DNA from: Bacteroides sp.
GTDB taxonomy: Bacteria > Bacteroidota > Bacteroidia > Bacteroidales > Bacteroidaceae
DNA: 9,907 bases
Reading direction: 5' to 3'
NCBI GenBank assembly: GCA_019412865.1
Contig: DXOJ01000554.1
Coordinates: 1-9,907 of the forward strand
Under the pieces are notes generated by a model that did no database searches, was not told the origin of the DNA, and saw only the letters and a list, made by a program, of their open reading frames with translations. The translations under genes and the position numbers were made by a program. Shown here piece by piece: positions 1 to 7,600 of this stretch (positions are counted from its first letter, which is position 1; each line of letters begins with the position of its first letter).

Positions 1-453
1 GAACTTTTGGATGCTGCCGGAAAATATTTCAAGAAGTTGATGAAGAATCGGCCGGAGAGGATAGAATTGGAAATAGAGTCGATGGAGGCGAAGGTGATAG
101 GAGACGTGAATCAGTTGCGTTTTCTATTGGAAAATTTGATTGATGAAGCATTGACTGTGCGTGAAGATGGAGTGATACGTCTGCAAGCGCGCAAGGATAA
201 TGAATATATTCGTTTCCTCTTTACGGATACGAGACGTGAGAAGAGTGTGGAAGAGTTGAATCAACTATTTTATCCGAATCTGGCACGTATGACTTCCGGT
301 GAAAAAGGGGAGTTGAGGGGAACGGAATATCTGGTATGCAAGCAAATTATCCGCGACCACGACGAATTTGCGGGACGTAGGGGATGCCGTATCAATGCCG
401 AGCCGGCTGAAGGCGGCGGGTTTACGGTTTATTTCACTATTCCGCGCCGATAA
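1..453 (+). CDS. C-terminal part of a sensor histidine kinase-like protein with a degenerate ATP-binding domain (5' end outside the window)
   Basis: The reading frame is open from base 1 (Glu-Leu-Leu-Asp-Ala-Ala) to TAA at 451-453, so only about 150 C-terminal residues are seen. The TTG at base 7 is not needed as a start. The layout fits a histidine kinase HATPase domain: an N-box-like stretch ENLIDEAL (130-153), a DTRRE stretch where DxGxG is expected (226-240), a G2-like stretch GTEYLVCKQIIRDH (319-360), and a terminal beta strand FTVYFTIPRR. Key residues depart from the consensus. The Asn of the usual 'NA' is Glu, and most glycines of the nucleotide lid are missing. It lies 34 bases upstream of a response regulator, which supports a sensor role. 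Bacteroides carries a family of such proteins, some labelled DUF5112/DUF5113, and I believe this is one, but the N-terminal sensor part cannot be seen. It may bind ATP poorly or act as a non-catalytic partner. Confidence 0.75.
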   Translation, partial: ELLDAAGKYFKKLMKNRPERIELEIESMEAKVIGDVNQLRFLLENLIDEALTVREDGVIRLQARKDNEYIRFLFTDTRREKSVEELNQLFYPNLARMTSGEKGELRGTEYLVCKQIIRDHDEFAGRRGCRINAEPAEGGGFTVYFTIPRR

Positions 454-487
454 AAGGAAAACACATAAAAGTTATTAGATAAGGAAC

Positions 488-1216
488 ATGGAAGAACAGA
501 AGTTTAAAGTTATTATTGTAGAGGATGTAAAACTGGAGTTGAAAGGGACAGAAGAAATATTCCGTCATGAAATACCGAATGCGGAAGTAATCGGCACGGC
601 AATGACGGAAAGTGAGTTTTGGCCGTTGATGGAGGCCCAGCTTCCCGATCTGGTATTGTTGGACTTAGGACTGGGAGGTTCTACGACCATTGGTGTTGAT
701 ATTTGCAAGAATATATTCAAACGTTACAAAGGAGTTCGGGTATTGATCTTTACGGGTGAGATTCTGAACGAAAAGTTGTGGGTGGACGTATTGAATGCCG
801 GTGCCGATGGAATCATCCTCAAAACGGGTGAGCTACTGACGAAAACAGATGTACAGGCTGTGATGGATGGAAAGAAATTGGTATTTAACTATCCGATTCT
901 GGAAAAGATTGTAGATCGTTTCAAGAAATCTGTAGCCAATGATGCTAAGCGTCAGGAGGCTGTCATCAGCTATGATATTGATGAATACGATGAACGTTTT
1001 CTCCGTCATCTGGCTTTGGGTTATACGAAAGAGATGATTGCCAATCTGAAAGGAATGCCTTTTGGTGTGAAATCATTGGAGAAACGGCAGAATGATCTTA
1101 TTGGACGCCTTTTCCCGAATGGAGAACGGGTGGGAGTGAATGCTACCCGGTTGGCAGTACGTGCATTGGAATTGCGTATTATTGATCTGGATAATCTGGA
1201 GCCTGACGAAGAGTAA
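488..1216 (+). CDS. Response regulator: receiver domain plus LuxR-like DNA-binding domain
   Basis: A 242-residue cytoplasmic two-component regulator. Residues 6-125 form a CheY-like receiver with the expected residues: acidic pair E12-D13 in VIIVED, phospho-acceptor D59 in LVLLDLGLGG, switch T89 in LIFTGE, and K112 in IILKTGE. A linker (about 126-165) leads to a C-terminal domain (about 168-230). There, LRHLALGYTKEMIANLKGM followed by VKSLEKRQNDLIGRLF resembles a LuxR/FixJ helix-turn-helix, but it is divergent, so the exact DNA-binding family is uncertain. The ATG at 488 follows AAGGA very closely, and the receiver begins directly after it, which supports this start. It sits between a kinase-like gene (34 bases upstream) and an AbgT-type transporter (37 bases downstream). 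Phosphorylation is presumably supplied by the upstream protein or another kinase. The transporter gene is a plausible target, by position only. Confidence 0.9.
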   Translation: MEEQKFKVIIVEDVKLELKGTEEIFRHEIPNAEVIGTAMTESEFWPLMEAQLPDLVLLDLGLGGSTTIGVDICKNIFKRYKGVRVLIFTGEILNEKLWVDVLNAGADGIILKTGELLTKTDVQAVMDGKKLVFNYPILEKIVDRFKKSVANDAKRQEAVISYDIDEYDERFLRHLALGYTKEMIANLKGMPFGVKSLEKRQNDLIGRLFPNGERVGVNATRLAVRALELRIIDLDNLEPDEE

Positions 1217-1253
1217 ATTAAGTATTAACGGTAGCTTCTTGCTTAGTCGGAAA

Positions 1254-2711
1254 ATGATGAAGAATAAATGGCGCATGCCCCATCCCGCTACGATGTTCCT
1301 TCTGCTGACAATGGCAGTGGTCTTTCTTTCATGGATATGCGATATCTATGGATTGAAAGTGACATTGCCGCAGACAGGTGAGGATATCCGTGTACAAAGC
1401 CTGTTGAGTCCGGAAGGAATCCGCTGGTGGTTGCGGAATGCTATTAAGAACTTTACAGGTTTTGCTCCATTGGGCATGGTGATTATTGCTATGTTCGGAT
1501 TGGGAGTGGCACAACATTCCGGTTTTATTGATGCTTGTATCCGCATGGGGGTGGGAAACCGGCAGGAAAAGAGGAAGATCATCTTGTGGGTGATTGTACT
1601 TGGCTTGTTGTCGAATGCCATTGGTGATGGTGGATATATCATTTTATTGCCTATTGCTGCTATGCTGTTTCAATGGGTGGGGCTTCATCCGATTGCAGGG
1701 ATTGTTACGGCTTATGTTTCCGTTGCGTGCGGATATAGTGCTAATATTGTATTGAGTACGATGGACCCGTTGTTGGCGCATACCACGCAAGAGGCTGCAC
1801 TGGCACAAACGGGTTATCAGGGGAATACAGAACCTCTTTGCAATTACTTTTTTATGAGTGCTTCAACGGTGGCCATTACAGCTATTGTGTATTGGATTAC
1901 TCAAAAATGGCTTCTTCCTACGTTAGGTAAGTATGAAGGCAGTATGAAGGTGGTGGCTTACCATCCTCTGTCTCGTAAAGAGCGGCGTGCCATTATGATT
2001 TCCATTGTTGTGGCAGCTATCTATGTGGCTCTTATCTTGTGGCTTACTTTTTCTTCTTATGGAATTTTGCGGGGTGTGAATGGTGGTTTGATGCATTCGC
2101 CTTTTATTGCCGGTATTTTGTTTTTGCTTTCTTTGGGAGCAGGTATTACGGGAATGGCTTATGGATTCAGTTCCGGACGGTATCGCACTGACAATGATGT
2201 GATTGAAGGACTTACGCAGCCAATGAAGCTTCTTGGAGTGTATTTCGTTATCGCTTTCTTCGCTGCGCAGATGTTTGCCTGTTTTGAATATTCCCATCTG
2301 GATAAATGTCTGGCGATTATGGGGGCTGACTTGCTTTCTTCGTTTGAACCGGCTCCTTTGTCTGCTCTTGTTCTGTTTATTCTGTTTACGGCATTGATAA
2401 ATCTGATTATGGTATCTGCTACCTCCAAATGGGCTTTTATGTCTTTTATCTTTATCCCGATGTTTGCACAGATGGGAATTGCTCCGGATATAGCACAATG
2501 TGCTTTCCGTATCGGAGATAGTTCGACGAATGCCATTACTCCTTTCTTATTCTATATGCCTCTGGTGCTTACCTATATGCGGCAATATGATAAGCAGATT
2601 ACGTATGGTTCATTGCTGAAATATACTTGGAGATATTCATTAGGCATCCTGGTTGTCTGGACATTGCTGTTTATCGTTTGGTATTTGTTGAAAATACCGA
2701 TGGGATTGTAG
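1254..2711 (+). CDS. AbgT-family inner-membrane transporter
   Basis: A 485-residue multi-pass membrane protein, close to the usual AbgT length of about 500. Hydrophobic segments run throughout, for example residues 11-29, 70-90 and 455-480. Family signatures are clear. An N-terminal hairpin region has SNAIGDGGYIILLPIAA (D125) followed by CGYSANIVLSTMDPLLA. A C-terminal hairpin region has SATSKWAFMSF (W393) and RIGDSSTNAITPF (D422, N426, P430). The family includes E. coli AbgT, which imports p-aminobenzoyl-glutamate, and Neisseria MtrF and Alcanivorax YdaH, linked to export of sulfonamides and folate precursors. Which direction applies here cannot be told from sequence. The frame is open from 1140, but that start would overlap the regulator by 77 bases and add a polar, non-family leader. 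ATG 1254 (or the adjacent ATG 1257) begins just before the first membrane segment. It is probably co-transcribed with the two upstream regulatory genes. Confidence 0.9.
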   Translation: MMKNKWRMPHPATMFLLLTMAVVFLSWICDIYGLKVTLPQTGEDIRVQSLLSPEGIRWWLRNAIKNFTGFAPLGMVIIAMFGLGVAQHSGFIDACIRMGVGNRQEKRKIILWVIVLGLLSNAIGDGGYIILLPIAAMLFQWVGLHPIAGIVTAYVSVACGYSANIVLSTMDPLLAHTTQEAALAQTGYQGNTEPLCNYFFMSASTVAITAIVYWITQKWLLPTLGKYEGSMKVVAYHPLSRKERRAIMISIVVAAIYVALILWLTFSSYGILRGVNGGLMHSPFIAGILFLLSLGAGITGMAYGFSSGRYRTDNDVIEGLTQPMKLLGVYFVIAFFAAQMFACFEYSHLDKCLAIMGADLLSSFEPAPLSALVLFILFTALINLIMVSATSKWAFMSFIFIPMFAQMGIAPDIAQCAFRIGDSSTNAITPFLFYMPLVLTYMRQYDKQITYGSLLKYTWRYSLGILVVWTLLFIVWYLLKIPMGL

Positions 2712-2754
2712 GGTCAAGGAATAATTGCCGGGCTCCGGTTTATCTGATTGGAAT

Positions 2755-2785
2755 TTTGTTTTTCTGAATTAATCGCTATATTTGC
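2755..2785 (+). promoter_or_regulatory. Bacteroides-type housekeeping promoter for the sigma/anti-sigma/SusCD unit
   Basis: TTTG at 2755-2758 and TATATTTGC at 2777-2785 match the Bacteroides primary sigma consensus, TTTG at -33 and TAnnTTTG at -7. The 18-base spacer is one short of the usual 19-21. Transcription would start near 2790, leaving a leader of about 20 bases before the ATG at 2811. It lies after the AbgT stop codon, so it starts a new transcription unit. Confidence 0.75.
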
Positions 2786-2810
2786 ACCGTTCCTTAAAGA
2801 AAGACAACGA

Positions 2811-3398
2811 ATGAATCTACCAGAAATCTCTGAAAATCTAATTGAACAGTTAAATCACGGTAATACAAAAGCATTTGATAAAATCTATCATACCTACTAC
2901 CTTTATTTGTGTGCGATAGCTGTTTATTATGTGCATGACAAGAGGGTGGCAGGGGAGATTGTGAATGATGTCTTTGTCGCTTTTTGGCAGAATCGCCACC
3001 ATATCACTCACCCGGCTCTTCCGTACTTGCGGCGTGCTATTCAAAACGCAAGTATTAGTTATCTGCGTTCTTCCTACTTCAACGAAAAACAGATGACGGA
3101 ACAGATGGAAGAAATCTGGGCTTTTCTCGAAAATCATATTCTTTCTTCCGATAATCCTTTGCAGGCATTGGAGCATAGCGAAATGAATACCATCATCATG
3201 AAGAAGGTGGAGGAATTGCCAGCCAAATGCCGTGCCATATTTAAAGCAAGTTTGTATGAGGGTAAGACATACAGTGAAATTGCCAAGGAGCAGAATATTA
3301 ATGTGACCACTGTAAGAGTACAGATGAAAATAGCATTGACTAAGCTACGCGAATCACTGGGTACACCTTATATGATAGCTATTTTGATGTTTCTCTAA
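2811..3398 (+). CDS. ECF-type RNA polymerase sigma factor (Bacteroides expansion family)
   Basis: A 195-residue sigma-70-type factor of the ECF class. Region 2 spans about residues 12-85 (NHGNTKAFDKIYHTYYLYL, then VAGEIVNDVFVAFWQNR and YLRRAIQNASISYLRS). Region 4 spans about 125-180, with VEELPAKCRAIFKASLYEG and a helix-turn-helix EIAKEQNINVTTVRVQMKIA. There is no region 3, as expected for ECF factors. The frame is open upstream to an ATG at 2748, but a housekeeping promoter lies inside that extension (2755-2785), so ATG 2811 is the start. The last residues (PYMIAILMFL) form a short hydrophobic tail, which is common in Bacteroides members. It directs RNA polymerase to its target promoters, most likely those of the adjacent susC/susD pair, and should be held inactive by the anti-sigma factor encoded 77 bases downstream. 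Confidence 0.93.
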   Translation: MNLPEISENLIEQLNHGNTKAFDKIYHTYYLYLCAIAVYYVHDKRVAGEIVNDVFVAFWQNRHHITHPALPYLRRAIQNASISYLRSSYFNEKQMTEQMEEIWAFLENHILSSDNPLQALEHSEMNTIIMKKVEELPAKCRAIFKASLYEGKTYSEIAKEQNINVTTVRVQMKIALTKLRESLGTPYMIAILMFL

Positions 3399-3475
3399 AA
3401 AAAATCGCTTTTCTTTTAAACGTTTCTTTTTTTATTGCGTATCTAGTTATATACACCCATAGAAAAAGTACGTTT

Positions 3476-4504
3476 ATGAATGACTCTTATCATATAGAAG
3501 AATTGGAAATCCGGATAAGCAACTATCTGTCCGGTAACTGCACCGAAGAAGAGAAAGAAGCTCTGTTCGCTTATCTGGCTTCCAATGAAGATGCAGCTAA
3601 AATTTTCCGGGAGATGTCCGCAGTATGGGCTGTTTCTTCTGTGCCTGCATTTGCCAAAGTAGAGGATGCTAATTTATCACAGATAAAAGAAAAAATAGCC
3701 GCTGCTGAGATGAAACCTGTCCGTTCGCGGAAGATAGTTCCTGTGTGGCTGAAGGTAGCTGCTGCAATTATTTTGTTGTTGGGCTGTAATTACTTCTGGT
3801 ACACTTATACTGAAAATCTTACAGAAGTATATACGAATGCAGATTCTCCTTATGAAATCAAAGTACCGGCCGGCTCACGGACGAATGTTGTGCTTCCGGA
3901 TGGAACGGAGGTTTCATTGAATGCGGGGTCTGTATTGCGCTATTGCCGTGGTTTCGGTATTCGTGAACGTGATGTAACGCTTGATGGTGAAGGATACTTC
4001 AAAGTGGCGAAAAATCCGAAGATTCCCTTCTTTGTAAATACGAATGGGGTACAAGTGAAGGTTATGGGGACAGTTTTTAATGTCCGTGCTTATGACGACG
4101 ACAATTATGTGATGGTATCTCTGTTGGATGGTCGTGTCAACTTGGCTGCTTCATCCGGTTCCGTGATGAAACTATTCCCTAGCGAACAGGCTTTTTACGA
4201 TAAGAATACGGGCCGCATGGAGAAAATGAAATCGAATGCCAGTTCTGCCTGTGACTGGTTGGATGGTGGCCTGACATTTGAAGATGCTCCGTTTGCCGAC
4301 ATCGCACACCGTCTGGAGCGCAAATTCCAGGTGAAGATCAGTTTAGAGAGTGAACGTCTGAAAGCGGAACGCTTTTCCGGATGTTTCAACAGTAATCAAA
4401 GTATCAATGATATATTGGGAGAAATCAACGTTGAGAAGCAATATACATGGAAAGTTAGTGGAGACACTATCTTTATAACTGACAAGAAAAAGGAGGTAAA
4501 ATAA
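3476..4504 (+). CDS. FecR-family anti-sigma factor (transmembrane)
   Basis: A 342-residue single-pass inner-membrane protein. An N-terminal cytoplasmic part (about 1-85) has IRISNYLSGNCTEEEKEALF and the M-S-A-V-W-A-V segment typical of these proteins and should bind the sigma factor. The membrane segment is at about 89-108 (VPVWLKVAAAIILLLGCNYF). The periplasmic FecR domain spans about 123-225 (SPYEIKVPAGSRTNVVLPDG, then GEGYFKVAKNPKIPFFV and VMGTVFNVRAYDDD). A C-terminal DUF4974-type domain spans about 266-338. The protein relays signal from the STN domain of the SusC-like transporter to the sigma factor. The C-terminal domain shows visible similarity to the STN domain of the next gene (INDILGEI at 310-317 against INDVMGQL in SusC). 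ATG 3476 is the first in-frame start. No housekeeping promoter is seen in the 77-base gap, so co-transcription with the sigma gene is likely. Confidence 0.93.
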   Translation: MNDSYHIEELEIRISNYLSGNCTEEEKEALFAYLASNEDAAKIFREMSAVWAVSSVPAFAKVEDANLSQIKEKIAAAEMKPVRSRKIVPVWLKVAAAIILLLGCNYFWYTYTENLTEVYTNADSPYEIKVPAGSRTNVVLPDGTEVSLNAGSVLRYCRGFGIRERDVTLDGEGYFKVAKNPKIPFFVNTNGVQVKVMGTVFNVRAYDDDNYVMVSLLDGRVNLAASSGSVMKLFPSEQAFYDKNTGRMEKMKSNASSACDWLDGGLTFEDAPFADIAHRLERKFQVKISLESERLKAERFSGCFNSNQSINDILGEINVEKQYTWKVSGDTIFITDKKKEVK

Positions 4505-4532
4505 GAAAAAGTAAAGTATGATTGGGAACTTA

Positions 4533-4550
4533 GTCGATAGATATATCGGC
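4533..4550 (+). other. Small hairpin in the 97-base gap upstream of susC
   Basis: GTCGATA (4533-4539) can pair with TATCGGC (4544-4550) around a GATA loop, giving 7 pairs including one G-T wobble. No run of T follows, so it is not an ordinary terminator. It lies immediately after GGAACTT (4525-4531), which equals the sigma-E-type -35 consensus. The hairpin may be a regulatory site, an RNA processing site, or chance. Confidence 0.3.
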
Positions 4551-4601
4551 GGTTCAGCGTTGTATAGAAAGATATTATGTTAACCTTTAATAGTGAAAAA
4601 T

Positions 4602-7600
4602 ATGAGATTAATAGTAAAAAGAATATTATTAATGCTTCTGCTTTTGTCTGTAGGAAACGTTTTGACTGGTGGTTTCCAGCTATCGGCACAGGAACAAAGT
4701 AAGCGATTCAGTGTGAAAGTAGATAATATTACTTTGAAAGAAGCCATTGAAGTAATAAAGAAGCAAGGCAATTACTCTTTCCTGATTCGTAATAATGACA
4801 TTGATTTGAATAGGAAAGTCTCTGTGAATATAAATAACGGTACTATTAATGATGTGATGGGACAATTGCTGGCCGGTACGGACGTCAGTTATGAAGTGAA
4901 CGGAACCCGGGTGATTATGTTCCATGCAGTGACACCGCAGAAAGAACAGGAAAAAGCGTTTGTCTTAAAAGGTAGAATCACTGATCCTACAGGTGAAGGG
5001 GTGATTGGGGCAAATGTGAAAGTGGTCGATTCTACGGAAGGTACCATTACGGATATGGATGGCAATTTTTCTTTGATGGTTACTCCGAATGCCCGTTTAT
5101 CCATATCGTATATCGGCTATGCCACACAGGAAGTGGTGGTGAAAGATCAACGTCCTCTCAATGTAACTTTGAAAGAAGATACCCGGTTAATAGACGAAGT
5201 AGTAGTTGTTGGTTACGGCGTACAAAAGAAAGCGAACCTGACAGGTGCGGTGAGCAGTGTGAAGATGGATGATGTTTTAGGTGACCGTCCGGTGGTGTCT
5301 GTGAGTGACGCTTTGAAAGGGGCAATGCCCGGCTTGCAGATTACAGGTAATTCAGGAAGACCCGGTGAAGAAATGAGTTTCAACATTCGTGGTGTCAACA
5401 GTCTGGATAAGAATGGGAAACCGCTGGTGCTGGTGGATAACGTGGAGATGGATATTAATATGCTCGATCCGAACGATATTGAATCGGTGACTGTTTTGAA
5501 GGATGCGGCATCTTCTGCTATTTACGGAGCACGGGCAGCTTTCGGTGTGATTTTGATTACTACAAAGAAAGGCTCGGATGCAACTAAACTCTCTATTAAT
5601 TATTCAAATAACTTCTCTTTTAGCAGACCTGCCAATATGCCTCATAAGGCTACTCCGCTCCAAACGGTACAGGCTTATAAGGACATGGGGACAATCAATT
5701 ATCAAAGTGGTCAGAACGTAGATACCTGGTTGGGACTTTTGAAGGAATATAATGCTAATCCGTCTGCATATCCGGATGGTTATGCAATGGTGGACGGGCT
5801 GCGCTATAGCTTGGCAGAAACTGATCTTTTCGATGATATGATGGAGACTGGTTTCCAACAAACTCATAATATCTCGGTAGGTGGCGGTACGAAAGATATT
5901 TCTTATCGTTTCTCCTTCGGTATGGTGAATGAAAATGGGGTACTGGCTTCGGATAAAGATACGTACAAGCGTTACAACGTGTCTTCTTATCTCCGCTCGG
6001 ATGTGTTTTCATGGATTACTCCGGAATTGGATATTAAATATACGAACTCGAACTCTTCATTGCCGGAAACTTCCGGAGGATATGGTATATGGGGAGCAGC
6101 AGTCGCATTCCCTTCTTATTTCCCTACTGGAACAATGAATATTGACGGCGAAGAATTACAGATCAATACTCCTCGTAACTTGATTGATCTGGCATATCCG
6201 ACAACTATTCAAAAGAATAATCTTCGTATTTTCGGAAAGGTTACGATCAGTCCTTTGAAGAATGTGAAGTTGATTGGTGAGTATACATTCAATCATCTAA
6301 GTAACGAGAAAACGAAATTTGAGAAGAAGTTCTATTATGCACATGGAGGTAACTTTGTGAAAGAGGTTTCCACTGCCAATTCCAAGTATGAATATTCCAA
6401 TGGTATTACGGATTATAATGCATTGAACTTCTATGCTAACTATAACAACTCATGGGGCAAACATGATGTAACGGTGATGGGAGGTTTCAATCAGGAGAGT
6501 AGTGATTATCGTTATGCTGAGATGTCGCGTATGAATATGATTAATGAAGATCTGCCGTCTATTTCGCAGTCGACAGGTGATTATTTTGCTAAAGACAAAT
6601 TTGAACGTTATACGGTAAGAGGGTTATTCTATCGCATTAACTATTCGTTTGCCGGCAAGTATTTGCTTGAAACGAACGGACGTTATGACGGTTCTTCCAA
6701 ATTCCCGAAGAATAGCCGTTTCGGTTTCTTCCCTTCGGTTTCCGCCGGATGGCGTATCAGCGAGGAAGCGTTTATGAAACCTTTGAACTCTGTTCTTTCG
6801 AACTTGAAATTGCGTGGTTCTTGGGGTAATATTGGAAATCAGAGCATCACTCCTTACGCATATATTCCCGGTATGGATGCGGAACAGGCTTATTGGACTG
6901 TTTCCGGTATTAAAGTTACTACTTTGAAACCAGCTGCTTTGGTTAGCAATAGCTTTACTTGGGAAAAAGTAACGACAATTGATGTCGGATTCGATCTTGG
7001 GCTATTGGATAACAGATTGAATATGGTGTTCGACTGGTATCGCAGAGATACTAAGGGTATGCTTGCTCCGGGCTCTGAACTTCCGGGTGTATTAGGTGCA
7101 AGTGCCCCTTTACAGAACACGGCTGACCTTCGTTCTAAAGGTTGGGAAATCTCGGTTGACTGGAACGATCAGATCGGAAAAGTGAAATATAGCATAGGCT
7201 TTAATCTTTACGATGCGAAAACAAAGATTACTAAATACAACAACGAAACAGGACTGTTTGGCAAGGACAAGAACGATAATGAAACATATCGCGTAGGAAT
7301 GGAACTGGGTGAAATTTGGGGGTATGTGACCGATCGTTTGTACACAGTGGATGATTTCGATGCAGATGGCAAACTGAAACCGGGTATTGCTAAAGTGGAA
7401 GGTTATAATCCGAATCCGGGAGATATATTATATAAGGACTTGGATGGTAATGATATTATCAACAGTGGTACCAGTACAACGAAAGATCCGGGAGACCGTA
7501 AAATCATTGGTAATAATACCCGGCGTTATCAGTATGGTATTCATGGTAGTGCAAGTTGGAACGGTTTTTCTCTGTCATTCTTGCTGCAAGGAGTTGGTAA

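Noticed and set aside
1140..1253. N-terminal extension of the AbgT frame starting inside the response regulator gene.
   Set aside because: It overlaps the regulator's coding end and adds residues unlike the family. ATG 1254 gives the expected start before the first membrane segment.
1923..2498. Long minus-strand open frame opposite the transporter gene (191 codons).
   Set aside because: The translation is rich in Ser, His, Asn, Lys and Arg, as expected of the antisense of a hydrophobic membrane gene, and the + strand frame has clear family motifs.
2727..2739. CCGG-GCT-CCGG hairpin just after the AbgT stop codon, a possible terminator.
   Set aside because: The stem is only 4 pairs plus a wobble, and the following bases are not a convincing T-run, so it is too weak to call.
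4593..4601. GTG start three codons upstream of the SusC ATG.
   Set aside because: Possible, but the ATG at 4602 is a better codon and leads directly into the signal peptide. The mature protein is the same either way.
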